Positions 1 through 8,951 of a DNA stretch of 64,000 nucleotides are shown one piece after another. How positions within the stretch are numbered: position 1 is the stretch's first letter; each line of letters begins with the position of its first letter. The position numbers and the translations under genes were made by a program. The DNA lies in assembly GCF_900188275.1 (NCBI RefSeq), contig NZ_FZNY01000010.1:62001-126000 (forward strand), read 5' to 3'. Origin of the DNA: Dokdonia pacifica. GTDB lineage: Bacteria > Bacteroidota > Bacteroidia > Flavobacteriales > Flavobacteriaceae. The notes under the pieces are model-generated. The model was given only the letters and a program-made list of their open reading frames with translations, ran no database searches and was not told the DNA's origin.

Positions 1-2171
1 GTACCAAAACAAATGAACAAGTAGTTCACTGGCAACGTTTTCAAAATAAAATTTTACTGAAAGTAAAATCATATAGAAATGTAGCAGATAGTACAAAGGC
101 AATTAGTAATTCTGTACGTGTTAATAATTACGAACCTACTCTATATGCTTTTGATATTAAAGCCTTTAATGAAGATTCTACGGCTGTGGTTGTAGATGTT
201 ACAAAACTGTTTTCTACAGATGTAAAAGCCATTAGTGGGTTACCTTCATTCTTACGTAAACAATATAAAGTAAAGCGATTAGATGCTTCTCGTAGTTTTA
301 TTAATAGTGTAAAAAGCTATCCATTGAATATAGAAGTAAAACAAGACTTTACCTATGATGCTTCAGAACCACCTACAGCTCGAAGTACAGAGTCTATTAG
401 TCTTCAAATGAATCAATCTATGATTCTATTACCTGAAGAGCCTATGCAACCTAGGATTTCAGATCCACGTGTAGGGTTTTTTACAGTAAGTCAATATGAC
501 TATGGGAGTGATGCTTTAAAAGCTGATGAGAAGACGTATATAGAAAGATGGCGTTTAGAGCCTAAAGATCCAGAAGCATATGCGAGAGGAGAGCTTGTAG
601 AACCAGTAAAACCTATTGTATATTATTTAGACCCTGGTACTCCTGAAAATTTACAAAAGTATATCAAACAAGGTATTGAAGATTGGCAAAAACCTTTTGA
701 AACTGCTGGATTTAAAAATGCAATTATAGCAAAAGATGCTCCTTCGCCAGAAGAAGATCCTGAATTTAGTCCTGAAGATATACGGTATTCTGTTGTACGT
801 TATGTAGCAAGTACTACACGTAATGCAGTAGGACCTAGTGTTTCTGATCCACGTAGTGGCGAGATTATAGAAAGTGATATTATATGGTATCATAACCACT
901 TGCGTAGTTATAGAAATCGGTATCTATTAGAAACAGGAGCAGCAAACCCAAGCGCTCGTACTTTAAATACTCCTGATGAAGAAATAGGAGAGATGATGCG
1001 TATGGTAATTGCACATGAGGTTGGACATGCCCTCGGATTCCCTCATAATATGGCTGCTAGTTATGCCTATGATGTAGAATCCTATAGAGATGGGGCTTTT
1101 ACTCAAGAAAATGGAATTGCCGCAAGTTTAATGGATTATGCACGATATAATTACATTGCACAGCCAGGAGATCAAAACATTCGCTTTGTTCGTCAAATGG
1201 GGCCTTATGATCATTATGCAGTAAATTGGGGATATAGATGGTTACCTAATGCTAAAACACCAGAAGCAGAACTAGCTACACTCAATAAGTGGATTGTAGA
1301 AAAAGCAGATAATCCTGTCTATAAATACGGTCGTCAGTCTAGTCGTTTTGATCCACAATCACAAACAGAAGGGATAGGGAATGATCCTATTAAAGCAAGT
1401 ACATATGGACTTAAAAACTTAAGATATGTAGCTCAAAATTTACCAGCTTGGACTTCTGATCAAACCAATAACTATCAAGATTTAGAAGAACTATATGGAG
1501 AATTACTAGGGGTGTATAGTAGGTATGTAGGTCATGTTGTAACCAATATAGGAGGGGTATATGAAAACCTTAAAAACCCTGATCAATCTGGAGTTGTGTA
1601 TACACACTTAGACAAAAATGCACAGCAAGAATCTATGCAATGGTTACAAGAAAATCTATTTAAAACTCAGGATTGGCTAGCTGATGCTTCAATATTGCAG
1701 AACATAGACCATGCTGGTTACTTTGAACGTATGCGTAGGGTACAATCTCGCTATTTAAATGGTCTTTTAAGTTTTGATCGTATAGGACGATTAATAGATG
1801 CCGAAACCATTAATCAAGAGTATTACAGTGCTTATGAGATGTTATCTCAATTACGTAAGGGATTATGGTCTGAAGCTTCGCGTGGTCAAAGTGTAGACAT
1901 TTATAGACGTAACTTACAGAAGTCGTATGTAGATAGAATGCAGTTTTTAATGACAGACGATGGACCTCCAAGAAGAAGAGGAAGGCCTGGTTTTGAAAGT
2001 ACGTTTGTATATGATACAAATACGTCAGATATTAAGTCACTAGTGCGTGGCGAGCTTACAACCTTACGTTCTATACTTAGAAACGCTAAAAATGGAAATG
2101 TAAATAGAATTACCAAATATCATTATCAGGATGTTATTGCTAGAATAGATGCTTTATTAGATCCTAAATAA
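1..2171 (+). CDS. zinc-dependent metalloprotease of the met-zincin (DUF5117/DUF4953-type) family, 5' end missing
   Basis: The frame is open from base 3 to the stop at 2171, so the N-terminus and true start lie left of the window; about 722 residues are visible. The codons at 1014-1046 spell HEVGHALGFPH, the HExGHxxGxxH zinc signature of metzincins, and SLMDY follows about 37 residues later as a likely Met-turn. Large Bacteroidota proteins of this type carry an N-terminal DUF5117/DUF5118 part and a C-terminal met-zincin part, and the visible half fits the latter. They are usually exported to the periplasm or cell surface; the signal peptide would be in the missing part. A GTG at 186 could be mistaken for a start, but upstream codons read as ordinary protein. 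A strong hairpin terminator follows. Confidence 0.9.
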   Translation, partial: TKTNEQVVHWQRFQNKILLKVKSYRNVADSTKAISNSVRVNNYEPTLYAFDIKAFNEDSTAVVVDVTKLFSTDVKAISGLPSFLRKQYKVKRLDASRSFINSVKSYPLNIEVKQDFTYDASEPPTARSTESISLQMNQSMILLPEEPMQPRISDPRVGFFTVSQYDYGSDALKADEKTYIERWRLEPKDPEAYARGELVEPVKPIVYYLDPGTPENLQKYIKQGIEDWQKPFETAGFKNAIIAKDAPSPEEDPEFSPEDIRYSVVRYVASTTRNAVGPSVSDPRSGEIIESDIIWYHNHLRSYRNRYLLETGAANPSARTLNTPDEEIGEMMRMVIAHEVGHALGFPHNMAASYAYDVESYRDGAFTQENGIAASLMDYARYNYIAQPGDQNIRFVRQMGPYDHYAVNWGYRWLPNAKTPEAELATLNKWIVEKADNPVYKYGRQSSRFDPQSQTEGIGNDPIKASTYGLKNLRYVAQNLPAWTSDQTNNYQDLEELYGELLGVYSRYVGHVVTNIGGVYENLKNPDQSGVVYTHLDKNAQQESMQWLQENLFKTQDWLADASILQNIDHAGYFERMRRVQSRYLNGLLSFDRIGRLIDAETINQEYYSAYEMLSQLRKGLWSEASRGQSVDIYRRNLQKSYVDRMQFLMTDDGPPRRRGRPGFESTFVYDTNTSDIKSLVRGELTTLRSILRNAKNGNVNRITKYHYQDVIARIDALLDPK

Positions 2172-2187
2172 CAATAAACTACATATA

Positions 2188-2223
2188 AAAGCGCTTACAG
2201 AACCTTCTGTAAACGCTTTTTTT
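2188..2223 (+). terminator. rho-independent terminator after the met-zincin gene
   Basis: The arms AAAGCGCTTACAGAA and TTCTGTAAACGCTTT form a long stem with one bulge and a tiny loop, followed by a run of seven T. It ends the plus-strand gene and faces the convergent dipeptidase gene. Confidence 0.85.
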
Positions 2224-2241
2224 ATGTTCTATATGTAGATA

Positions 2242-2856
2242 CTAATTCGTACAATCAAAATCAATATCTAGCACCTTTAATCCGTAATTTTTTGCATCGT
2301 AATTAAAATGCCACCATTCTGTTCTAATCACAGAAAAACCATTTTTTTTCATAACGTCCCATAATAATTTCCGATTCGCCTTTACAGTATCACTATGATG
2401 AGGGTGATCTATGTGCGCCTCTTTTCCAAAATGATCATAATCACTTCCCATATCCAAAGGGGTTCCATCCAATTTTACAATAGTCATATCAATAGCGGCT
2501 CCTCTATTATGGATAGAACCACTCTTATAAGGATTTCCTACATATGAAGGATTTGGAAAAATAGCCCACATTTTCTTTTGAACAGATAGCGGTCTGTAAC
2601 AATCAAAAAATTGGATTTTATATCCTAATTCGCAAAAATCATGATTGGCAGCAGCAATGGCTTCAGCAACTTCTGGTAAAAGCAAGCATTGGACACAATC
2701 GTATACCGTTGTTTTTAAAAAATTGTCATCGGTCGCATATTTGACATCATAGGCATAGTTTCCTCCATAAGTTTCGATATTTACAAGAGGAGAGTCTTGT
2801 GCACTACTTACATAAGAAAACAACAAAAAGGCTATTAAAAAATGATATATCTTCAT
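2242..2856 (-). CDS. D-alanyl-D-alanine dipeptidase, VanX/DdpX family (M15D)
   Basis: This is a zinc dipeptidase that splits D-Ala-D-Ala, most likely for peptidoglycan turnover in the periplasm. Counting from the ATG at 2856 (204 aa), the sequence shows DCYRP with the catalytic Arg at 88, SIHNRGAAID with zinc ligands His116 and Asp123, and EWWHF with catalytic Glu180 and ligand His183. This is the full VanX set in the right order and spacing. The N-terminus (MKIYHFLIAFLLFSYVSSAQ) is a clear signal peptide. A TTG 15 bases upstream extends the frame, but the ATG sits directly before the signal peptide and is preferred. No VanA or VanH partner is present, so this is housekeeping rather than glycopeptide resistance. 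Confidence 0.92.
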   Translation of the reverse strand: MKIYHFLIAFLLFSYVSSAQDSPLVNIETYGGNYAYDVKYATDDNFLKTTVYDCVQCLLLPEVAEAIAAANHDFCELGYKIQFFDCYRPLSVQKKMWAIFPNPSYVGNPYKSGSIHNRGAAIDMTIVKLDGTPLDMGSDYDHFGKEAHIDHPHHSDTVKANRKLLWDVMKKNGFSVIRTEWWHFNYDAKNYGLKVLDIDFDCTN

Positions 2857-2890
2857 AGCGTTAATGTACAAAAAATGACGGTGAAGTTGT

Positions 2891-2912
2891 ATACGCTTTC
2901 GCGAAAGCGTAT
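2891..2912. repeat. 22-bp perfect palindrome, CGCTTTCGCGAAAGCG family
   Basis: The 16-bp core plus ATA/TAT on each side is a perfect dyad centred between 2901 and 2902. It lies in the divergent gap between the dipeptidase and the M48 protease genes, so it cannot be a terminator for either. Confidence 0.95.
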
Positions 2913-2945
2913 AATTGCTTAATCTTGTTTTATTAAATACTATAT

Positions 2946-5039
2946 ATGAAATATCCAGATAACCCAGGAAATCTATCCGACGACTTTACAAGTGTACAGA
3001 ATAGTTATGTCAATAAGGTAATTATGGCTATTTCTGGATTGTTATTGTTCTTCTTATTATATTTTGGGATGGTCATTGGATTTGCGATGCTTACCTATTG
3101 GCAATTTGAAGAATTTAAGACCATTGATGGTGATGTGTTTAACCTTGCTGCTGCTGTAGGCGCTTTTATGTTATTCTTATTTACACTTAAATTTATTTTT
3201 AGAAGGAATAAACATAAAGATAAAATTAGTGTGGTTGTAAAACCTAAGGATGAACCCGAACTTTATAAATTTATTCATCGTATTGCAGATGATGCAAAAG
3301 CTCCTAAACCCAATAAAATAATCATTGATCACGATGTAAATGCATCGGTATCTTTTCACAGTACTTTTTTAAGCCTTTTCTATCCTGGAAAGAAAAATTT
3401 AAGAATAGGACTTGCACTTGTAAATGGATTAAACCTAACCGAATTTAAAGCAGTAATGGCACATGAGTTTGGTCACTTTTCTCAATCTAGTATGCGTGTA
3501 GGTAGTTATGTATACATGACCAATACCATTATTCATAACATGATATTTGAGCGTGATTATTGGGATAGAGCTCTAGAGATATGGAGAAGTATTGATATAC
3601 GTATCTCTTTTATAGCATGGATAATCACCCCTTTTGTATGGCTCATACGCCAACTCCTTTTTTTATTATACAAACTCTTAAATATACTGCATGCATCGCT
3701 ATCTAGAGAGATGGAATTCCATGCCGATAAAGTGGCAGTAAGTCTTACAGGAAGTAATGCTATCATTAATTCATTATGGAAACTAGAAAAAGCTTTTGAA
3801 TCATGGAATAAAACACTTGGTTATACAGGAACTGCTTCGCAACAAAAAGTATATACTACAAATTTATTTACGCATCAAGCAGAGTTATTAGAGGGTCTCA
3901 AAGAAGAAATGAATGCATCCATTCAAGAACGAGAGGTAGATTCAAATGGGCGTGCTATAGTGTTTAAGGAAAAAGAAACATTCTCTTCTTTAAATATGTA
4001 TGCTAGTCATCCATCAAATATGGATAGAGAGCAAAATGCTAAAAACCCTTTTGTAGATGGGATAGAAGATCACTCAAGCCCGTGGGGTCTTTTTAATAAC
4101 GCTAATGAAATTCAGACGACTCTTACTAAAAATCTATATATACATGGTATGGGGTTAAAGGAAGATGTGTATACACCTTCATTAGAAAAGATGCGTTCGT
4201 TTATTAATGATGAGAAGCAAACCGAACAAATATTTGGGAAAGAGTATTTAGATAATTTTCAACAACGTTATTTTTCTATTCCAAGTGCTGAAGAAGTAAG
4301 AGATAAAAACCTTTTTCTAAACGTAGATGTCTCAGAAATAAAGCAACAGTTTGAAAAACTAATTAAGGAACAATTAGTGACGCTCATGGCTCCTGTTAAA
4401 ATTATGGATGAGCAATATAAAAAGCTTGTTGATATTAGTACAGGTGCTATTAAAGCAAAAGTATTTGAATATGAAGGTACGGTTTATAAGAAGAAAAATT
4501 TTCAACACGCAGGAGATCGTATCCAACAAGAAAAATTACATTATTTTAAAGATTCTTTCAAAGATTGGGACAAGACTTTATTTCACTTAAGTTATATCGC
4601 TACTGCTCAAGAATCTCGAAAAACACAATTAGATCGTTTTAAACTATTAGAAATATTACAGCTAAATCTTGAAAGCTTTGTTGCAAAAAACAATACTATT
4701 ATTTCTGAATATCAGGTGCTGGTAGATTCTGGAGATGTTACTGAAGGCGATATTAATGCCTTTGCAAATCGATCTAATGAGATGATAAAGATTTTTGAAG
4801 CTGCGAAACAACGTCTTGAAGAGGTTCCTTTTGTACCTTTACCAAATATAGAAACTAAAGAAGAGTTATTATCTGTTTTGGTGCATTCTAATACATTATA
4901 TAGACTCAGTCAAAACTCTTTTAAAGGTGAAGGGTTTAGTACATTTATTAATTCAATAGACTCCATTATATTTCATTATAATCGCATTATTTTTAAATTG
5001 ACGTCAGATGTTTTAGTTCCTTTAGAAGCATTGTCTTAA
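2946..5039 (+). CDS. M48 family membrane metalloprotease
   Basis: A 697-residue protein related to HtpX/Ste24-type membrane peptidases. Two hydrophobic segments lie at about residues 25-50 and 60-85, and another hydrophobic stretch at about 205-245. HEFGH at 173-177 is the zinc motif, and E257 in the EFHAD motif (257-261) supplies the third ligand, as in M48 enzymes. The long C-terminal half is hydrophilic and without a recognised domain. These enzymes generally degrade or process envelope proteins. The gene begins 34 bases after a palindromic repeat, and an rRNA methyltransferase gene follows 34 bases downstream on the same strand. Confidence 0.9.
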   Translation: MKYPDNPGNLSDDFTSVQNSYVNKVIMAISGLLLFFLLYFGMVIGFAMLTYWQFEEFKTIDGDVFNLAAAVGAFMLFLFTLKFIFRRNKHKDKISVVVKPKDEPELYKFIHRIADDAKAPKPNKIIIDHDVNASVSFHSTFLSLFYPGKKNLRIGLALVNGLNLTEFKAVMAHEFGHFSQSSMRVGSYVYMTNTIIHNMIFERDYWDRALEIWRSIDIRISFIAWIITPFVWLIRQLLFLLYKLLNILHASLSREMEFHADKVAVSLTGSNAIINSLWKLEKAFESWNKTLGYTGTASQQKVYTTNLFTHQAELLEGLKEEMNASIQEREVDSNGRAIVFKEKETFSSLNMYASHPSNMDREQNAKNPFVDGIEDHSSPWGLFNNANEIQTTLTKNLYIHGMGLKEDVYTPSLEKMRSFINDEKQTEQIFGKEYLDNFQQRYFSIPSAEEVRDKNLFLNVDVSEIKQQFEKLIKEQLVTLMAPVKIMDEQYKKLVDISTGAIKAKVFEYEGTVYKKKNFQHAGDRIQQEKLHYFKDSFKDWDKTLFHLSYIATAQESRKTQLDRFKLLEILQLNLESFVAKNNTIISEYQVLVDSGDVTEGDINAFANRSNEMIKIFEAAKQRLEEVPFVPLPNIETKEELLSVLVHSNTLYRLSQNSFKGEGFSTFINSIDSIIFHYNRIIFKLTSDVLVPLEALS

Positions 5040-5073
5040 AAAAAATAGCCAACATTTCTTACTAGCATCCTAC

Positions 5074-6285
5074 ATGATCAAATTTCCACATATTAAAACA
5101 CAACGTTTAGCCATAAAATTAAAGGCTACAGCGGAGAAACTTGTGAAACAAGGACATCCTTGGATTTTTGAAGATAGTATTGCTAAACAAAATAAAGATG
5201 GAAATACAGGCGATATTGCGATTCTATTTGATCAGCGTAAGGATAAGGTGTTTGCTATTGGTCTTTATGACCCAGATTCTCCTATTAGAATTAAAGTAAT
5301 TAGCCCTGTTCCAGCAACTCCTGACAATGCTTTCTTTAAAGAAAAAATACATGTTGCTTTCTCAAAGAGAAATCAGTTATTAAAAACAGATACCGATAGT
5401 TACCGTCTACTATTTGGTGAGAATGATGGATTTCCAGGCTTAATAGCCGATGTTTATAAAGATGTTTTAGTTGTTAAGTTTTATACAGGCATATGGTTTC
5501 CATATATAGAGATGATCCTACCAGAATTGGTTGCTATTTCTAAAGTTGCAACAGTAGTTGTTCGGTTGAGTCGTAATTTACAGAAATCGGCTTTGCATGA
5601 ATTTAAGGATGGTCAAGTTATTCATGGTACATTATCATCTGAAGTTATTTACTTTAAAGAACATGGGATTCGCTTTTCTGCTAATGTAATACATGGACAT
5701 AAAACTGGTTATTTCTTAGATCATAGACATAATAGAAAACGTGTAGGAGAAATGTCTAAAGGAAAAAAAGTATTAGATGTTTTTAGCTATGCAGGAGGGT
5801 TTTCTGTACATGCTCTTGCCGGTGGTGCAACAGAAGTATTGAGTCTAGATATAAGCGCACAAGCTTTAGAAGTAGCTCTTGAGAATGGAAAATTGAATCC
5901 TAGTACTGGACAACATAAAATCATGGCTATAGATGCATTTGTAGGATTACAACAGCTTATCGATGATCATAAAAAATTTGATATTGTTGTAATTGATCCT
6001 CCAAGTTTTGCAAAGAGCGCAAGAGAAATTGAAAGTGCTAAACACAGTTATAATAGGTTAGCCGTTTTGGGAACACAATTGGTTGCTAAAAATGGAATTT
6101 TAGTACTAGCATCTTGCTCATCTAGAATAACAGCACAGCAATTTTTTGATATTTCTGAACAAGCAATTGTAAAAAGTAAACGTTCTTATAAAGTCATAGA
6201 GAAGACATTTCATGATAGCGATCATCCTATTGGATTTCCAGAAGGAGCCTATCTTAAATGTGGGTATTATCGATTAGAATCATAA
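5074..6285 (+). CDS. rlmI: class I SAM-dependent rRNA methyltransferase, RlmI-like (23S rRNA m5C)
   Basis: This 403-residue cytoplasmic enzyme has the RlmI layout: an N-terminal PUA-like domain (about 8-85, with the typical GHPWIFEDSI), a linker, and a C-terminal Rossmann methyltransferase domain. SAM motif I is DVFSYAGGFSVHA at about 235, the acidic motif LDIS follows, and motif IV is VIDPPSFAKS at about 308. The late ASCSS motif near 350 carries the Cys expected of an m5C enzyme. Members methylate C1962 of 23S rRNA (E. coli numbering) using S-adenosylmethionine; the exact target here is inferred. It lies 34 bases after the M48 gene and 17 bases before a GH20 gene. Confidence 0.88.
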   Translation: MIKFPHIKTQRLAIKLKATAEKLVKQGHPWIFEDSIAKQNKDGNTGDIAILFDQRKDKVFAIGLYDPDSPIRIKVISPVPATPDNAFFKEKIHVAFSKRNQLLKTDTDSYRLLFGENDGFPGLIADVYKDVLVVKFYTGIWFPYIEMILPELVAISKVATVVVRLSRNLQKSALHEFKDGQVIHGTLSSEVIYFKEHGIRFSANVIHGHKTGYFLDHRHNRKRVGEMSKGKKVLDVFSYAGGFSVHALAGGATEVLSLDISAQALEVALENGKLNPSTGQHKIMAIDAFVGLQQLIDDHKKFDIVVIDPPSFAKSAREIESAKHSYNRLAVLGTQLVAKNGILVLASCSSRITAQQFFDISEQAIVKSKRSYKVIEKTFHDSDHPIGFPEGAYLKCGYYRLES

Positions 6286-6302
6286 TTTAGTATTTTTTAT
6301 AG

Positions 6303-7856
6303 ATGAAAAAGCATATATATATTATAGTAACAGTGTTATACGTTTGTTTAAGCTGTACTCCAGAAAAAGCCCAAGTTCTTGTGCCTCTATCTGAACGTTC
6401 GCTCATTCCATATCCAAATGAAATAGTTACACATGAAGAAGGGTTTCTTATTGATGCAACAACGGTTATTTATGCAGGCACAAATCTAGAAAGTCAAGCA
6501 GTAGCTCAAGGGTTTTCTAATCGTTTTAGGGTACCAAGCGGGTTTATATTAGCCACAAAAAATGAAAGTAAACTAGCCACAAATAGTATTCACTTTGTTA
6601 TTGATGCGAGTGCTAGTGAAATTTCTAATGATGAAGGCTATATACTTAAAACATCTAAGGACCGTATCATTATCAGAGCACGTACAATGGTTGGGTTACA
6701 TATGGGGGTTCAAACATTATATCAATTACTCCCTGATGAAATTGAAAACAAGACTTTAACGCCAGATATGATTTGGGCCGTTCCAGGCGTCACTATAGAA
6801 GACGCTCCTTCATATGCTTACAGGGGAGCTATGCTAGATGTAGCAAGGCATTTCTTTTCTGTAGAAGATGTAAAACGATATATCGATCTAATAGCTAGTT
6901 ATAAAATCAATAAACTACACTTACACCTTACTGATGATCAAGGATGGCGTATAGAAATAAAATCATGGCCAAAACTTACAGAAATTGGAAGCACTAGTGC
7001 GGTAGGTGGAGATCAAGGAGGATTTTATACACAAGCTCAGTATAGAGATATTGTAGCTTACGCGAAATTACACCAGATTACTATTATACCTGAGATTGAT
7101 ATGCCAGGACATACCAATGCAGCCTTAGCATCTTATCCAGAACTAAATTGTGATGGAAAGGCAAGAGATTTATATACAGGAATGAAAGTAGGATTTAGTA
7201 CACTATGTGTAGATAGCGAAATCACTTATACTTTTCTTGACGATGTTATTAGAGAGTTGGCTTCACTTACCGATGGTGATTATATTCATTTAGGAGGTGA
7301 TGAGTCCCACGTTACTCCTAAAGAAGATTATAATCTGTTTTTGACAAAAGCGCAAGCTATCGTTAAAAAATACGGCAAGAATGTAATGGGTTGGGAAGAT
7401 ATTCAAAGTGCCGGTATTTCTGATGAAACGATCGTGCAACATTGGACAAATAATGACATTGCCACAAAAGGAGCTAAACAAGGAGCTTCTGTTGTATTAT
7501 CTCCAGCACCAAAAACGTATCTGGATATGAAATATACGAAAGACACTAAAATAGGTCTTACTTGGGCAGGTTTAACGCCTATTGATAGTGCCTATATTTG
7601 GAATCCTCGTACGCTCTTAAAAGATGTGCCTTCTTCACAAATTATTGGAATAGAATCTCCTTTATGGACAGAGACCGTAAAAGATATGGATGCCATTGAG
7701 TATTTGGTATTCCCAAGGCTTATAGGGCACGCAGAACTGGGTTGGTCTAGAGAAGACAATCTAGGATGGGATTCCTACCTAGAACGCCTTAAAATGCATA
7801 TAAACAGACTAGATATCAAAGAAGTAGATTATTATAAATCTCCGCTTTTAGAATGA
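6303..7856 (+). CDS. beta-N-acetylhexosaminidase, GH20 lipoprotein
   Basis: This 517-residue enzyme removes terminal N-acetylglucosamine or N-acetylgalactosamine from chitin-type or glycan chains. The N-terminus ends in the lipobox LSC, so it is a lipoprotein. A GH20b-type N-terminal domain (about 30-160) precedes the TIM-barrel domain, with HLHLTDDQGWRIEI at about 200 and IIPEIDMPGHT at about 260. The catalytic Asp-Glu pair is D333-E334 in HLGGDESH. It belongs to the same family as the larger enzyme at 15197-17632 but lacks that protein's C-terminal add-on domains. It ends 8 bases before a convergent gene. Confidence 0.95.
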   Translation: MKKHIYIIVTVLYVCLSCTPEKAQVLVPLSERSLIPYPNEIVTHEEGFLIDATTVIYAGTNLESQAVAQGFSNRFRVPSGFILATKNESKLATNSIHFVIDASASEISNDEGYILKTSKDRIIIRARTMVGLHMGVQTLYQLLPDEIENKTLTPDMIWAVPGVTIEDAPSYAYRGAMLDVARHFFSVEDVKRYIDLIASYKINKLHLHLTDDQGWRIEIKSWPKLTEIGSTSAVGGDQGGFYTQAQYRDIVAYAKLHQITIIPEIDMPGHTNAALASYPELNCDGKARDLYTGMKVGFSTLCVDSEITYTFLDDVIRELASLTDGDYIHLGGDESHVTPKEDYNLFLTKAQAIVKKYGKNVMGWEDIQSAGISDETIVQHWTNNDIATKGAKQGASVVLSPAPKTYLDMKYTKDTKIGLTWAGLTPIDSAYIWNPRTLLKDVPSSQIIGIESPLWTETVKDMDAIEYLVFPRLIGHAELGWSREDNLGWDSYLERLKMHINRLDIKEVDYYKSPLLE

Positions 7857-7864
7857 TACCTCTT

Positions 7865-8266
7865 TTACTTTAAAGAGGTAACCCATTTTATAGCATTTTC
7901 TAATGAATAAAAATTTCGGATTTTATGACGGAACATTTTCTTTTCACTCATAAAATTAATGAGCCCACTTTTATTATACGTAACAATAGCTAATGCTTTT
8001 AGCTGAAAACCTTCTTTGTAAAACTTTCTCCAATCGTCATATTTTATCTCATAGGTATTATATCTATTTGATATTAAAGAGATGTTTATTTTTTTCCCGT
8101 AATGACCTATGGCAATGTCTATAAGTTCTTGAGCGCTATCCCAAGTAATATACTCTCCTTCATTTATATGAGATATAATAAAATCTTTGTAAAAATGAAA
8201 TGTGCCACACTGTAAAATATACGTTTGTTCAAAGTGGGGTAAGGCTTTGTAGTCAAATGTTTTCAT
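7865..8266 (-). CDS. small protein of unknown function, paralogue of the 8410-8841 product (possible STAS/SpoIIAA-like fold)
   Basis: This 133-residue protein has no signal peptide or membrane segment and is probably cytoplasmic. It aligns along its whole length with the product of the next gene upstream: FYKDFIISHINEG versus FFEDFIISEINEG, ISNRYNTYEI versus ISNRIHSYSI, and YNKSGLINFM versus YSKSGLINVM. The alternation of strands and helices and the SNR...Y motif resemble SpoIIAA/STAS-like proteins of Bacteroidota, but that link is a recollection of pattern and not proven. The ATG at 8266 is preferred over a TTG five codons upstream. Confidence 0.75.
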   Translation of the reverse strand: MKTFDYKALPHFEQTYILQCGTFHFYKDFIISHINEGEYITWDSAQELIDIAIGHYGKKINISLISNRYNTYEIKYDDWRKFYKEGFQLKALAIVTYNKSGLINFMSEKKMFRHKIRNFYSLENAIKWVTSLK

Positions 8267-8409
8267 ATATGTAAAATACAATTAGTATTGTTTTATATGT
8301 ACATTGATGAGGAAAGCAAATACAATTCTAGATTAATGACATTTTTGTATAGTTAAAATACATGATGTCTTAATGAAATAGTTTGTAATGTGATTTTTTT
8401 GAAAAAAAA

Positions 8410-8841
8410 TTAGCTAACCATAGACTTATCTCTAATGGTTGGTTTGTGAGTACTTACCCATGCTGCAGCATCGTATAAATTTTCAAACGTCTTTATTTTT
8501 GATTTGAAAAATATTTTTTCCATCATTACATTAATTAAACCACTCTTAGAATAAGTCACAACAGCAAATGATCTTAACGTATGTCTTTGTTTAAAAAACT
8601 TTAACCAATCTTGTGCTTCAATAGAGTAGGAGTGAATCCTATTTGAGATATAAGATATTTTAGACCCACTACCGTAATGATTTAATGCTAGTTCTATAAT
8701 ATCCTGTGCGGCTTCCCAATTAAAGTGAACCCCTTCATTAATCTCTGAGATAATGAAATCTTCGAAGAAATAGAATACACCTGTAGATAAGATGTATACA
8801 TCTTCCAATTCATATTTTAAATTTGATTCAGCAACTAGCAT
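8410..8841 (-). CDS. small protein of unknown function, tandem paralogue (possible STAS/SpoIIAA-like fold)
   Basis: This 143-residue cytoplasmic protein is the second copy of the pair described at 7865-8266. Shared blocks are DFIISEINEG, WEAAQDIIELALNHYG, ISNRIHSYSI, DWLKFFKQ and SKSGLIN. The two genes point the same way with about 143 bases between them, typical of a tandem duplication. The start is the ATG at 8841. A possible -7 box (TAGATTTA) sits only a few bases upstream of that ATG. No enzyme motif is visible. Confidence 0.75.
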   Translation of the reverse strand: MLVAESNLKYELEDVYILSTGVFYFFEDFIISEINEGVHFNWEAAQDIIELALNHYGSGSKISYISNRIHSYSIEAQDWLKFFKQRHTLRSFAVVTYSKSGLINVMMEKIFFKSKIKTFENLYDAAAWVSTHKPTIRDKSMVS

Positions 8842-8951
8842 AGTATAAATCTACAGATGTTCTCTGATTAGATTTATGGAAAATACCTTTTTTTAAAACA
8901 TTAAAGACAAAAAGCATTAAATAATCGATAAAATACACAAATTAGAGTTGT

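Noticed and set aside
2242-2856. VanX as part of a vancomycin-resistance cluster
   Set aside because: No VanH, VanA or VanRS genes are adjacent; a lone exported D-Ala-D-Ala dipeptidase is common in peptidoglycan recycling.
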